Notes under the pieces: generated by a model | Told to the model about the DNA's origin: nothing | The model's database searches: none | What the model saw: only the letters and a program-made list of their open reading frames with translations | Shown: positions 46,159 to 55,730 of the stretch, piece by piece | Position numbering within the stretch: position 1 is the stretch's first letter | How the letters are laid out: every line of letters starts with the position of its first letter | Program-made: the position numbers and the translations under genes | NCBI GenBank assembly: GCA_013289685.1 | Contig: JABCZL010000001.1 | Coordinates: 65,838 to 129,837, forward strand | Direction: 5' to 3' | Source: Acidobacteriota bacterium | GTDB lineage: Bacteria; Acidobacteriota; Terriglobia; Terriglobales; Acidobacteriaceae | DNA length: 64,000 nt

Positions 46159-46201
46159 CTTTTGACTTTGTTCTTGACGTTGACTTCCTCTAAGCGATTT
46201 C

Positions 46202-46819
46202 TTATCGCATCCCAGCGCACCATTCCAGAAACGCTCGAAACGCCGCCCCCCGATGGCTATACCGCGCCTTCTCCTCCGCGCTCAGCTCCGCAAAAGTCTT
46301 CCGAATCTGCGGAAAGTAAAATAGCGGATCATATCCGAACCCGCCCGTTCCTCGCGGCGCATCGAGTATCACTCCCTCCGCCGTCCCGCGAAATGTAGCC
46401 AGTGTTTTTCCATCCCGCGCCGCCGCCAGCACGCATACGAATCTTCCCGCACGCTTCTCCTGCGGCACGCCCTTCAACTCGCGCAGCACGCGCGCATTGT
46501 TGGCCTCGTCGTCCGTGTTCTCATTGGCCAGGTGCGGCTGGTCAGCCGCATAGCGGGCTGAATGCACGCCCGGTGCACCATTCAACGCATCCACCTCAAG
46601 CCCGGAGTCGTCGGCCACGACAATTTCCCCAGCCGCGTGCCGGCTGTATTCCTCCGCCTTCTTGCGCGCGTTCTCTTCGAATGTGAGTCCATCTTCGACC
46701 ACTGCCGGCAGGGAAGCGAAGCCCGGGATGCCCCCAATCTCAATCCCACGGGGCGCGGCCGCTCCCGCAAAGTCCCGCAGCTTCCCCGGATTCGAAGTGG
46801 CAGTCAAAATTCGTCGCAT
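46202..46819 (-). CDS. rdgB: XTP/dITP pyrophosphatase (Ham1/RdgB)
   Basis: 205 residues. Starts RRILTATSNPGKLRDF, with VEDGLTFEENARKKAEEYSRH, VVADDSGLEVDALNG and FGYDPLFYFP, all conserved in the family. It removes non-canonical purine nucleotides (XTP, dITP) from the pool. Length normal. Confidence 0.95.
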   Translation of the reverse strand: MRRILTATSNPGKLRDFAGAAAPRGIEIGGIPGFASLPAVVEDGLTFEENARKKAEEYSRHAAGEIVVADDSGLEVDALNGAPGVHSARYAADQPHLANENTDDEANNARVLRELKGVPQEKRAGRFVCVLAAARDGKTLATFRGTAEGVILDAPRGTGGFGYDPLFYFPQIRKTFAELSAEEKARYSHRGAAFRAFLEWCAGMR

Positions 46820-46823
46820 GAAT

Positions 46824-46884
46824 CAGACCTCAGACGTCGGACGTCAGACCTCAGACTCTAGCCAGCTGCGGTCCGAGGTCTGAG
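46824..46884. repeat. CAGACCTCAGAC direct repeat with inverted arm
   Basis: CAGACCTCAGAC at 46824 and 46845, with an inverted GAGGTCTGAG at 46875-46884. Overlaps the end of the neighbouring membrane-protein gene, so that gene's last codons lie in the repeat. Confidence 0.55.
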
Positions 46885-48590
46885 GGCCGACGCCTCGCCG
46901 AGGCTACCAAAGTCCAGGCGATCATCACGATCGCAGCCAGCAGAGAAATCCATCCACCAAGACTCCGATCCCAAGTCCGCACCAATCGAATCTCCACCCG
47001 ATTCATCCCCGCCCCAACCGGAACCAGCATCTGCCCCGTCCCCTCCCGCGCCGCCGTCTCCACCACGCGGCCATTCACCTCCACCCGCCACGCCGGATAC
47101 TGCAACAGTCGCAGTTTCAACTGGTCTGCCGCCGACATTTCTGCCGTGAATATCCTCGACTCGGCTTCCCAGCGATACAGGTGAATGTCCGCATGCGCCG
47201 GGCCGTCGACGGTCACATTGCGCGCGTCCTTGTCGATCGCCGCCGGGTCCGCTCCGATAGGCGTGTATTCTTCCACGCCTTCGTATCCCGCACCCGTCGC
47301 CATGTTGTCCTGCATCTCGCGCAGGTCGGCAGCGTTGTCCCACCACGGCGCTTGCACATGCTGCCAGGCCACGACAATCACCAGAATCGAAACCGCAACC
47401 ACAGCCGTCCGCCACCACCAGCGCCGCAGCCCCACCGTCGCGAGCAGAGAAAAAATCATGCTCAAGCACAGCAGCCAGCGCCACGGGAACTGCATGAACT
47501 CCATCTTCGGCAGAATCTTCCACAGCAGCCCTGCCACCGGAAACATCAACACGCTGCACACCGCAGCCCACCCTAACAGAGCCATCCAAAGTTCGCGCTG
47601 CGTTTCCCGCCACTGCCGCGCCGACCATGCCGCCACAACCACCACCGCCATCTCCAGGATCGCTACCCACGAGATGATGCGGTTAAAAGCATCGTGATCG
47701 GCGTCGCTCGTATGAATGAACAGAAAATTATCCGCCGGACGCGATCCCTGCGACACAGCCTGCGCAATATCGACCCATCTCTGTTCGTAAATCGCCGGCA
47801 GCAGATAGAACGCCGCCAGGCCCGCCCCTAACGCCACCGCGCCCGCTCCCACCAATAAGATCCGCGCCGAGCGCCGCTTCCATGCGAAGAACACCACCAG
47901 CAGTGCCAGCGAGTAGTGGATCATTACCGCCGCCGGAGCATTCGTCAGCCACGCCGCCGCCAGCACCAATGCCAGCGGCACAATCGGGCTCCACCGCTCT
48001 TCTTTAGCCCCATCCACAGCCTTCAAAACGAACAGCAGCAGTAGCGGCACCAGGCAGCTCGCCAGCAGTTCGGCGAACGCACTGCGCCAGTAAACAATCA
48101 CCAGATGGTAGGGATTGACGGCATACAGCACTGCGACGAAGATCGCATCGCGCCGGTCGAACTTCTGAGGATCGAGCGAGCGCTGCGCCAGGATGAACAT
48201 CGCGACGCCAGCCGCCACCAGCGCGATCCAGATGTAAATGCACGACGCGATGGTCCAGGGAAAAAGCGCGCTCAACCCTGCGCCCAGAGTCCACGACGCC
48301 GGGGGATAGAAAATGAATCGCGGCTCGCCATAGGCGAAATGCGCCAGCGCAGCCCACCGTGGATAAAAAATCCCATGCTTCCACTGCGCCAGAACTTCCA
48401 GCCACGAGTAGAGATGAAACTCCACATCATGTCCCGACGGCGTGCCCAGAAAAAAGAAAGGAATCTCAACCGCGAACGCCGCACTCCCGATCGCGAGCAG
48501 CGGCGCCCACCACAGCGCCGTCCGAAGCCGCGCCGTCCCACGCAGCTCTGGTGCCGGATTTTCAACCGTGCTGATCTTTCCCAGACGCAC
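46851..48590 (-). CDS. Large membrane protein, YfhO-like
   Basis: 579 residues with at least ten transmembrane helices in the first ~430 residues (WWAPLLAIGSAAFAVEIPFF, LLVVFFAWKRRSARILLVGA, LLCLSMIFSLLATVGL), then a soluble beta-rich domain (GPAHADIHLYRWEAESRIFTA) and a final helix. The layout fits YfhO/6-pyruvoyl-type membrane proteins that act on lipid-linked sugars, but the assignment is tentative. GTG start at 48590. Confidence 0.6.
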   Translation of the reverse strand: MRLGKISTVENPAPELRGTARLRTALWWAPLLAIGSAAFAVEIPFFFLGTPSGHDVEFHLYSWLEVLAQWKHGIFYPRWAALAHFAYGEPRFIFYPPASWTLGAGLSALFPWTIASCIYIWIALVAAGVAMFILAQRSLDPQKFDRRDAIFVAVLYAVNPYHLVIVYWRSAFAELLASCLVPLLLLFVLKAVDGAKEERWSPIVPLALVLAAAWLTNAPAAVMIHYSLALLVVFFAWKRRSARILLVGAGAVALGAGLAAFYLLPAIYEQRWVDIAQAVSQGSRPADNFLFIHTSDADHDAFNRIISWVAILEMAVVVVAAWSARQWRETQRELWMALLGWAAVCSVLMFPVAGLLWKILPKMEFMQFPWRWLLCLSMIFSLLATVGLRRWWWRTAVVAVSILVIVVAWQHVQAPWWDNAADLREMQDNMATGAGYEGVEEYTPIGADPAAIDKDARNVTVDGPAHADIHLYRWEAESRIFTAEMSAADQLKLRLLQYPAWRVEVNGRVVETAAREGTGQMLVPVGAGMNRVEIRLVRTWDRSLGGWISLLAAIVMIAWTLVASARRRPSDLGPQLARV

Positions 48591-48870
48591 TCCCCGTTTG
48601 CCGCAAGAAGTTCAATGCGCGCCAACCGAAAACACAGTCTACTTTAACGGAGATTTAACACTGCTGAAATCTGCGTGCAACGCAGTTCGACTACCTTGGT
48701 CGCAATGGGGTGGAACAACTGCAAGGAGTTGAGGGGCCCGTGCCAAAGACGGGGCCCGGGTCCCTCGATTCTTCGGGAGCTTGGCGAGCGGCGGTACTTT
48801 TGGGTGGCGCAGCGCTTTCAGCGCTGCGATAAGGATTGGGTTCTATCCGGGCTAGCCCCTGAGGCGTAAC

Positions 48871-50025
48871 CTACTCGACCGAGGTTTCTTCCGGACTTTC
48901 TTCTGGACTGCGCTGATGCTGCAGTTCCGCCAGGAAATCTCCCTGCTGCAACGAGGTCCCCCGCCGCAACAATTCCAGCAGCGGATCTTCCAACTCGTCG
49001 CCGGACTCGTCCGCTTTCTTGGCCCCGGTTTCAAACTGGGTCAGATCGGCCACCAGCGCTCGCGGAGAAATGATCAGCTCCAACATGGTCGCTGGACAGG
49101 TGCGCAGGAAATTAATCAGCTTCTCCACCTGCGCGCGCTGCTCCGCGGTGCGGGAAGGGAACTCCACTCCCATGCCGTGCCCGGGATGCGCCACTCGCAC
49201 CATGCCTTCGGTATGGACTTCATGCTCTGGGGCTTTCAAGCAAAGGTCAACCAGGGCGCGCTCTGGGAAGGGCGCGTCGGTTTGAACGTAACAGCCGCCC
49301 AGACTCAAATCGGTCAGCTTACAGTGCGGAACGGTCTCATCTTCACCGGCACTGGCTGGGCTGGCCGCGGCTTGCAGCCAAGCCTTCAGTTCGGCTTTTG
49401 CCGTCTCCGCAACGTCCTGGAAGTGAACTCCGGTTTGGCCATTGGAATTGGCCCACGCCACCTGGCCGTGCGCCTCGACATCCACAGCCGTGTCTGGTAG
49501 CCGGAAATGAAACGCCAGCAGCGCTCCCGACGTCTGCGTCTCCGCCGTGAGCACTTCCATGCCGGTTTCTGACAGATCCAGAAGAATGCCGTCCACTTTG
49601 CGAGTGTCCGGCAAGGTGATCTCCACAGCCGCCTGCACCGGAATTCGGACTGCCCGGCGACGCTCCCGGCTTAACAGAGCCGCAGCTGCGCGCAGTCCAG
49701 CTTTCGCCGCTTCGTCAGTGAGAGGCTTGTAGAGTACGAAGTGCGCCCCGCCGCTTAGGATGCCCCGCACCTTCGCGGTATCTGCCACCAGGGCAACGCT
49801 GAGCGGGCTCGTGCCCAGCTGCTGCGCGTGCCGCAGTACATTTTCCGCCAGCTCTGGGTTCTCGAAATCGACAATCAGCGCGTCGAACTTCTGCTGCTGG
49901 ATTCGGGCCATCGTGGTCTCCGGATCGCTGGAGCGGTCCATGGCCACGCCAAAAGTGGGCAGAACTCTGCCCAGCACATCCGCCGCCGAATCATCGGTCG
50001 AAACCAATAAGGCCTGTAGGGTCAT
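48871..50025 (-). CDS. PilZ-domain protein with N-terminal receiver-like domain
   Basis: 384 residues. Residues 1-115 look like a CheY-type receiver (ALLVSTDDSAADVLGRVLPT … KFDALIVDFENPE) with the phospho-acceptor Asp probably in LIVDFE. Two PilZ domains follow: RERRRAVRIPVQAAVEI … SETGMEVL (120-215) and CKLTDLSLGGCYVQTDA … GHGMGVEF (235-310). PilZ domains bind c-di-GMP; the R-x3-R and D/N-x-S-x-x-G motifs are visible in the first. The C-terminus is acidic. Confidence 0.85.
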   Translation of the reverse strand: MTLQALLVSTDDSAADVLGRVLPTFGVAMDRSSDPETTMARIQQQKFDALIVDFENPELAENVLRHAQQLGTSPLSVALVADTAKVRGILSGGAHFVLYKPLTDEAAKAGLRAAAALLSRERRRAVRIPVQAAVEITLPDTRKVDGILLDLSETGMEVLTAETQTSGALLAFHFRLPDTAVDVEAHGQVAWANSNGQTGVHFQDVAETAKAELKAWLQAAASPASAGEDETVPHCKLTDLSLGGCYVQTDAPFPERALVDLCLKAPEHEVHTEGMVRVAHPGHGMGVEFPSRTAEQRAQVEKLINFLRTCPATMLELIISPRALVADLTQFETGAKKADESGDELEDPLLELLRRGTSLQQGDFLAELQHQRSPEESPEETSVE

Positions 50026-50052
50026 AAATACGTCGGGTTCCCGCCGCCGCGA

Positions 50053-50319
50053 TTACGGCCAGCGAGGAGCTGTGGGACGTGCTGCCTTGGAGGAAGCCGA
50101 ACTGCCCGCACTCGCGCCTGCCTTGGCAGCCATCGCATCTCCCTGCAGGGTGGCGTCGTCCACTTCCGCCAGCACCCCGTTGTCGTCATCGTCGTTCTCG
50201 GCCAGCAGAGGTGCTACTTCCCGCAGCTTTTCGGCCGCCTGCTGGAGCATCTCGATCTGTTTGCCAAGTTGGGCGTATTTTGCCTGCTTCTGCCGCAGGA
50301 CCTCATGAATATCTTTCAT
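50053..50319 (-). CDS. Small coiled-coil protein upstream of the PilZ gene
   Basis: 88 residues. The first half is a coiled coil (DIHEVLRQKQAKYAQLGKQIEMLQQAAEKL), the rest low-complexity Ala/Ser-rich. It starts upstream of, and reads towards, the PilZ gene (28 bases between), so the two may be an operon. Confidence 0.55.
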   Translation of the reverse strand: MKDIHEVLRQKQAKYAQLGKQIEMLQQAAEKLREVAPLLAENDDDDNGVLAEVDDATLQGDAMAAKAGASAGSSASSKAARPTAPRWP

Positions 50320-50444
50320 ACAACCCCCTGTTGGCAATCTAAGGAGGCTATACCCGGCGGGTCAACGGTAATCCCCTCGGTCAGATTACCGGGGTAACGG
50401 AGCCGGGTAACGGTAACGAATGGACGGAGAACCTTAGAGACAAG

Positions 50445-50470
50445 AAAAGCCCCGCCATGCCTGGCGGGGC
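50445..50470 (-). terminator. Intrinsic terminator after the PEP-CTERM gene
   Basis: A 9-bp GC-rich stem (TGGCGGGGC/GCCCCGCCA with a short loop) and, read leftward, a T-run. It lies 30 bases past the stop of the PEP-CTERM gene. Confidence 0.75.
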
Positions 50471-50500
50471 CTTTCGATTCAGGAGATGCAATAAACCGGG

Positions 50501-51106
50501 TTAGGCTCTCAGCTTGTGCCGCAGGACTCCGGCAAGACCGATCAGCCCCGCCCCTAACAGGGTCAGGCTGCCCGGCTCTGGCACCGTAATGTTGCTGTCG
50601 CCACTAGAGATCGTCGTCGACCCGTTGAAAAAGCCCTTTCCGGTGTTGATGGTCAGCTGCACGGTCGCGCCAGATACCGTCCCCCCGCCCATCCAGGTGC
50701 CCGTGACCGTACCCTGGAGCGTGTAGTTGTGGGTTCCGTTCGCCAGTGTCACCAGGGTCCAGGTAACCGGTCCGTCAAACGTGCCCGAAAAGATCGCACC
50801 ATTAGGAATCCCACTCGTACCGTTCCCGGTAATCAGGAACGTTCCGCCAGCATTGAACATGCCGCCCATCTGCAGGCTTCCGGACATCAACGTGCCTGTC
50901 GAGAAGCTTAACGAGCCCAAATCGCCAGTCACTAGGCCTAAGCTACCTAATCCATTGACGGCAATCAATTCTGATCCGCTAAGGGTCAGTCCCGCGCTGC
51001 TGCCGGATAAAGTCCCACCACTGTTTGTGAAATCAACTGAGTTGTTGGCAAACGCCGCCATCGGCAACGCAAGGGCAAGCAGAACTAACCACAGAATCCG
51101 TTTCAT
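50501..51106 (-). CDS. PEP-CTERM sorting-domain protein
   Basis: 201 residues. A signal peptide (WLVLLALALPMAAFANNS) begins the chain and the C-terminus is VPEPGSLTLLGAGLIGLAGVLRHKLRA-like (PEP motif, hydrophobic helix, basic tail), the sorting signal for exosortase-linked export. The middle is repetitive and beta-rich (Gly/Ser/Thr/Asn). Probable surface or EPS-associated protein. Confidence 0.85.
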   Translation of the reverse strand: MKRILWLVLLALALPMAAFANNSVDFTNSGGTLSGSSAGLTLSGSELIAVNGLGSLGLVTGDLGSLSFSTGTLMSGSLQMGGMFNAGGTFLITGNGTSGIPNGAIFSGTFDGPVTWTLVTLANGTHNYTLQGTVTGTWMGGGTVSGATVQLTINTGKGFFNGSTTISSGDSNITVPEPGSLTLLGAGLIGLAGVLRHKLRA

Positions 51107-51407
51107 AGACTTTCCTCCTGAATCTCCGCTTCCTAGGAGCCTCTTCGAGGGCTCTTCATGCAGGGACAAACTTACACTTATGGAATCCCACTGCCGTGAC
51201 GTGCACTTATGGTGCCAAAATGGAACATCGGCAGAGTTATTGCAAACAAATAACTTAGTCATGTTTCGGAAGGTTTCGGTGAAGTGACGAAGTGCAAAGT
51301 GCTGCACACTTCAATCACCGTTTTGCGACCGAACGCGAATGCGACCCAATTGCCGGAGTTGATTGTTGGCATAGTCTTTCATCGGAAATTCGTCGCGGCG
51401 TTCCTCT

Positions 51408-52241
51408 TCATCCCGTCAGCGAAGGCAGCCTGCCGGCCGAGCCAAGCAGGAAGATCGTCCCCACCACAATGCTATAAGCGGAGGTAAGCAAAGTAAGGCC
51501 CGGCAAAGCGTTCGAACTGAGAGTGGTCAGCGTAGAGGTCAACGCCCGCGATAACGAGTTGGGAGACGCGCCACCACGAGCCAGCCAGGCTAGCACCTTG
51601 TCCAGGGAGTACAATCCCGCCGCGGCCCCGCACATCAGCGTGTTCATCAACAGCAAACCCACGATGAACATCAGTAGGCCCAACAGCCCCGCGCCGGTTC
51701 CGCCCAGGTTCGCCGCCATCAGAAACAGCAGAAGCTGGGTCGGAGTCTCCGCCCCCAGTCCGTGAATTACTCCCACCAGAAAGGTCGAACTCGTTCCGTA
51801 TCCGTCCTTAAACACCTGCGGTGCCTCAACCCTCGTCCCGCCAAAAATCAAGCTAAGTCGCCAGTAGATCCACAACGCTCCGTTGATCAACAGTGTGATC
51901 CGCGTGCGCGGATGCAGGTGACTGTGGGTGGAAGGTCGAAAGAACGTGCCCAGCACATAAAGCCCCAGCACCAGCAAAGTGATCCCGACCAGCCGCTCCG
52001 CCCAGCGATCGCTGGCCGCCGGCAGCGCGATGCGGAAGACCACCGCCGCCGACCCTAGAAGCGCCACGGTCGTGGCATGTCCCGCCACATAGAGCAGCCC
52101 AAAGCGCATGGCGTCGCGTGCTTTGGATTGCACGCTGCTGATGTCGGTTATGGCCGCGATGTGGTCGTAGTCCAGCCCGTGCCGGAATCCGAGCACTGCG
52201 GCCGAGACCAGAGCCAGTCGTAGGTTGACGGGATCGACCAA
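51408..52241 (-). CDS. NicO/HoxN-UreH-type nickel or cobalt transporter
   Basis: 277 residues with about eight transmembrane helices. Contains FRHGLDYDHIAAITD, the H-x4-D-H motif of the NiCoT/UreH family, and further His in VAGHATTVAL and FVGVIHGLGAETPTQ. Imports Ni or Co, or exports them in some members; the metal is not decided by sequence. Confidence 0.82.
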   Translation of the reverse strand: MVDPVNLRLALVSAAVLGFRHGLDYDHIAAITDISSVQSKARDAMRFGLLYVAGHATTVALLGSAAVVFRIALPAASDRWAERLVGITLLVLGLYVLGTFFRPSTHSHLHPRTRITLLINGALWIYWRLSLIFGGTRVEAPQVFKDGYGTSSTFLVGVIHGLGAETPTQLLLFLMAANLGGTGAGLLGLLMFIVGLLLMNTLMCGAAAGLYSLDKVLAWLARGGASPNSLSRALTSTLTTLSSNALPGLTLLTSAYSIVVGTIFLLGSAGRLPSLTG

Positions 52242-52351
52242 AGGGGTCTACCAAAGAAGAATTTCCGCGCGGCAAGTTCGCCCCGGCGCAATGCCTTCGC
52301 GCCGGACTTGTAGGCTAGCACACTCTCGGCTGTGCATCCGGCTGTGGTTCC

Positions 52352-52828
52352 TTAGTCTTTTTTTGCGGCGGGTGTGTTCAACGCTACTGCCGGACCGATC
52401 AGTTCCCGCAGCCGCCGCGAAAGAATGGTAGCCAAAGAATGGTAGAAGCGCGAACCCAGATGGGGAAACAATTCAAACATCGATTGCAGCGTTGCCCGGT
52501 CCAGGTAATAAGTTTCGACCTCTTCCTTGGCAACCACATTCGCCGTGGCCGGCAGTTCGTCGAGAAACGATATCTCGCCGCAGGCCTCGCCTGAATTGAT
52601 TCCCAGTGCCGCACCCTTGGACGGAATCTGCACCGAAGCCGTGCCCCTCACAAGCAAATACACCCCGTGGGTTCGCTTGCCTTGTTGCACGATCGCCTCG
52701 CCCGCCTTGAACTGCCGGCGAACCGCCTTATCCGCGATCAGCGCCCAGTCGTTCGGCGTCAGATACACCAATCCGCCCTTGGCCGCCGACAATACTGCCA
52801 CATCCTGCTGCTGGCTTGCTTTCGACAT
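52352..52828 (-). CDS. Cyclic nucleotide-binding domain protein
   Basis: 158 residues forming one cNMP-binding fold (VRRQFKAGEAIVQQGKRTHGVYLLVRGTASVQIPSKGAALGI) with a GEISFLDELPATANVVAKEEVE phosphate-binding cassette (the usual G-E-x6-L-x-R-x-A-T varies here). No DNA-binding HTH is present, so it is not a Crp-type regulator by itself. Confidence 0.85.
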   Translation of the reverse strand: MSKASQQQDVAVLSAAKGGLVYLTPNDWALIADKAVRRQFKAGEAIVQQGKRTHGVYLLVRGTASVQIPSKGAALGINSGEACGEISFLDELPATANVVAKEEVETYYLDRATLQSMFELFPHLGSRFYHSLATILSRRLRELIGPAVALNTPAAKKD

Positions 52829-53118
52829 GGCGCGCTAACCCGATGTCCGGAGACACTTTTCCGGCACGATTTGACCGAACAGAGTTGAACAGCGAATCAC
52901 AGAAACAACAGGGGCTAAACGAGATTATCAGAAAGGCATTCCAACGGCACCCGCCGGAACCCGATTCGATACGAGCGCAATGCGCTCGACCGCAACAGCC
53001 GACCTCGCCGTGAGGAAGGACTTTGCATTGTGAAAAACACAAGAATTGCTGACCCGTACACGATCCGATTTTCGGGCAGAAGACAACAGCTCAAACTGTC
53101 GAATGGACCTGAAATGTC

Positions 53119-53538
53119 TTACTTGGACGGCTCCATCAGGTGGGCATATTTGTTACCCGTGCTGCCCTTGCAAAAGGACAAATTTCTCACGGTCGCAGCC
53201 GGAGCGGCGCAGGGCTGCCCCCACGCATACTCTTGGCCCCACACAAACTCTTTGAGCAGACTTTGCGAAAAGGCCACAGCCTCCGGCGTTAAGTAATACT
53301 CCCAGGTGGCCGCCTTTTCGTCTTTTCGTACGAACAGTGCGGCCCCCTCGAGGGAACCATGCTGCTCAAACTGAGTCTCAAAACTATCTTCCAGATCCTT
53401 CCCCTTGGCCTTATATTCGCGGGAAGTCATCGTCACTTTGTACCAGCCCACGGCAGTACCTTCAGTCACAGCCCGCACCTCCATTCCGACAGTCCGCGAA
53501 TTATACGCCTCCGTCTCGAAAACGCGCGGCGGTTGCAA
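53119..53538 (-). CDS. Unknown protein beside the element boundary
   Basis: 139 residues from the first in-frame M-equivalent (TTG at 53538); the real start is unclear and the frame could begin slightly upstream (to about 53565). Mixed sequence (MEVRAVTEGTAVGWYKVTMTS, KYAHLMEPSK). It ends 50 bases from the tRNA-Arg fragment, so it is probably the last host gene before the element. No family recognised. Confidence 0.4.
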   Translation of the reverse strand: MQPPRVFETEAYNSRTVGMEVRAVTEGTAVGWYKVTMTSREYKAKGKDLEDSFETQFEQHGSLEGAALFVRKDEKAATWEYYLTPEAVAFSQSLLKEFVWGQEYAWGQPCAAPAATVRNLSFCKGSTGNKYAHLMEPSK

Positions 53539-53589
53539 ATTGGTAGCCCGGCGGGAACGAAAAACTTAAACGAAAACGTTTTTAAAAGA

Positions 53590-53636
53590 TGGTGCGCCCT
53601 GAGAGATTCGAACTCCCGACCTACTGGTTCGTAGCC
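53590..53636 (-). pseudogene. tRNA-Arg(ACG) 3' half: attachment-site remnant
   Basis: Reads, in the tRNA sense, from the anticodon loop CTACGAA (anticodon ACG) through CCAGT, the T-arm GGGAG-TTCGAAT-CTCTC, to AGGGCGC-A-CCA. The 5' acceptor and D-arm are missing: the sequence before the anticodon loop no longer pairs with CCAGT. The identity stops at the anticodon-stem junction, as expected for a phage crossover in the anticodon region. Confidence 0.88.
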
Positions 53637-53854
53637 CAAGACCGTTCCCCACGCCAGACCAAAGAGTACAGCTAAGAGCAAGGAAACATTCTACAAGCTG
53701 TTTCTCCAGTTGCCTCGTTTTGCTCCGTTTTGTCCCCGGTTCACGGACAGAAGGCGGACAGTCCGCGCCGTTTTGATTCACGAGTAATCGGTTTGGTCAC
53801 TCCCACAATAATAAAGTTGCGTTGTAGTCTCCGTCATGCTAGGAGGCACGACCG

Positions 53855-54073
53855 ATGAGAGCACGGCGGATTCGAGCTGTATGTAAGAAGCTGAGGATCC
53901 ATCAAGGCGACCTGTCGAAGGAAGCGCGGATTGACCGGAGCACACTCAATGGTTTCTGCAATGGTCGACTGAAGCTCAGCGAGGAGCAGCTCGATCGGGT
54001 AGAAGCAGGGATACGGAAGATTGCCTCCGATCAGCTTGCGAAAGTCCTACAGGTGTTGACGCCGGCAGCGTAA
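53855..54073 (+). CDS. XRE-type helix-turn-helix protein
   Basis: 72 residues, a single HTH (AVCKKLRIHQGDLSKEARIDRSTLNGFCNG). Preceded by GGAGG. First gene of element 2; a likely repressor or transcription factor of the element (inference). Confidence 0.75.
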   Translation: MRARRIRAVCKKLRIHQGDLSKEARIDRSTLNGFCNGRLKLSEEQLDRVEAGIRKIASDQLAKVLQVLTPAA

Positions 54074-54112
54074 GGGCACGAGCAGAACGAAATCGATGAG
54101 GGAGACTGGGGC

Positions 54113-54388
54113 ATGAAAGTCACCACAGCGCATCTGGAAAGCATCCGCAACTTGTTGGGCACGGCACACGCGGCGCTGACCGTGGCCACACGCGAGGCAC
54201 GCGAGGCCGAGGAAGAGCGGCAGCAGCTCGACGGCGAGCTCCGCAGTCTGCAAGCCGGATTCGACTTGGTAGCGGCGGCCTTCGCGCAGGACGGTGAACT
54301 CGAAGACGAGCAGTTGGCCAGACTTCCGAAAGTGATCGCAGATGCGCTCGGATGGGTTGCGCCTCCTCCGAAGCCCGCAGCAGCATAA
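54113..54388 (+). CDS. Small helical protein, unknown
   Basis: 91 residues, with a helical, acidic middle (REAREAEEERQQLDGELRSL) and a Pro/Ala-rich end. ATG follows GAGGGAGACTGGGGC. No family recognised. Confidence 0.5.
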   Translation: MKVTTAHLESIRNLLGTAHAALTVATREAREAEEERQQLDGELRSLQAGFDLVAAAFAQDGELEDEQLARLPKVIADALGWVAPPPKPAAA

Positions 54389-54429
54389 CCGTTTATTTTG
54401 CAGTAGGGAATTTTTCAGGAGGTTGATTC

Positions 54430-54879
54430 ATGGGAGACACGAAGGACTACCGAGCACAGATGCCGCCTAAACTTTCGCAGACCCGCACGACGACGGGCGG
54501 CCACTCGCAGGCGCCGATCACACGGCAAGGCACGCACACGCAACTCAAGACGGGCGGCATGACTTTGCAGCCAGAGCCGCACAGTTCGCCGACGATGCCA
54601 GCAGAGGAGAACGGCTTCGCTCCGGACGTGGTGAGCGCGGACACGGGGAACGACGCACAGGACCAGCAGACCGAACAGCCACCGATCGAACAGACGACAG
54701 AGAAGCCGGAACCGGTAGGGACGAGCGCGCGGCCGCCTGAAGGTGGAGGCGAAAGCGATCCAGTACCAGGTGACGCGGATCCGGGACCGACAGGCGGCGC
54801 CAAGAAGCCCGGTTACCCGTCGATGCTCGATGAAGAACTCAATCATCCGAGCGGATACAGCGGCAAAACTGCGCGCTAA
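54430..54879 (+). CDS. Low-complexity protein, unknown
   Basis: 149 residues rich in Pro, Gly, Thr, Glu and Gln (for example PSMLDEELNHPSGYSGKTAR at the end). Looks intrinsically disordered. ATG after AGGAGGTTGATTC is a good start. No function assigned. Confidence 0.5.
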   Translation: MGDTKDYRAQMPPKLSQTRTTTGGHSQAPITRQGTHTQLKTGGMTLQPEPHSSPTMPAEENGFAPDVVSADTGNDAQDQQTEQPPIEQTTEKPEPVGTSARPPEGGGESDPVPGDADPGPTGGAKKPGYPSMLDEELNHPSGYSGKTAR

Positions 54880-54920
54880 GAACGCACGACAGCAGAACGT
54901 GCGAGAACTCGGAGACGATC

Positions 54921-55691
54921 ATGGGTAACCCACAGAACGCGTCCGTATTGGGCGGGCTGTTGAACAGCTTGCAGGTCCCGATCAGCCCGGCTCAGTTGCG
55001 TGCGTTGCCGAACTCTCCGGTTCCACTTATCGGAGCGCCGGGTCCGGGCGTCGCTAATCTGATCGTGCGCGTGATTGCGAGCCTGAAATTCGGCACAGTG
55101 CCATACACTGCCGGCCCCGGAACGCGGGCGCAGATGCTTTATGGCGGGCCGAGCAGACTCGGTGTCGACGCGCAACTGCTGGCGATTCCCGCAGGCCCGT
55201 TTCCATTCCTAAGCTTCCCAGGAACGGCGGTGGCAGCCGCGGTCGCAGGGAGCACGTCATATGCGGCGACCCTGTCGAACGTCGGCACGAATGCCTTGGT
55301 CGGATTTCCCGTCGTCGCGTCGGGCTATAGCCACGCCGCGAACAACGGCAACTTCACGATTGTGTCCAACAGCCAGAGCGCGATCGTCTTGAACAATGCG
55401 GCTGGAGTCCTCGAAGCAAGTCCGCCTGAGCCCGCGAACCTACAACTGTTCAGCTCGCTTGCGCTCGCCGGCGGCAGCGGACTCGTTGACTTGACGAATT
55501 TGTTGGTGACGGCCTTGGCCGACACCGTGCAGACGTTCGAGGTTGCCAGCCCCGCCTTCCCTTCGGTGGAGGTCGCAAACGTTCCGATCTATCTTGGGAC
55601 GTCGGCCAACGTGTTGAGCCAGCCCCAGAACTTCTCGGCGGGCGACTCCAGCGTGACGCTAACAATTCTGTACTCACAACTTCAGCTTTAG
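54921..55691 (+). CDS. Beta-rich phage-like protein, possibly structural
   Basis: 256 residues of repeated short beta segments rich in Ala, Gly, Val and Ser (AVAAAVAGSTSYAATLSNVG, NGNFTIVSNSQSAIVLNNAAG, GDSSVTLTILYSQLQL). Composition resembles phage tail or fibre-type proteins. No cysteine or enzyme motif. The family is not recognised; the structural guess is from composition only. Confidence 0.45.
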   Translation: MGNPQNASVLGGLLNSLQVPISPAQLRALPNSPVPLIGAPGPGVANLIVRVIASLKFGTVPYTAGPGTRAQMLYGGPSRLGVDAQLLAIPAGPFPFLSFPGTAVAAAVAGSTSYAATLSNVGTNALVGFPVVASGYSHAANNGNFTIVSNSQSAIVLNNAAGVLEASPPEPANLQLFSSLALAGGSGLVDLTNLLVTALADTVQTFEVASPAFPSVEVANVPIYLGTSANVLSQPQNFSAGDSSVTLTILYSQLQL

Positions 55692-55730
55692 CAAAGGCAC
55701 GATTCAAATCCGATTCGAGGAGCGAAGCAG

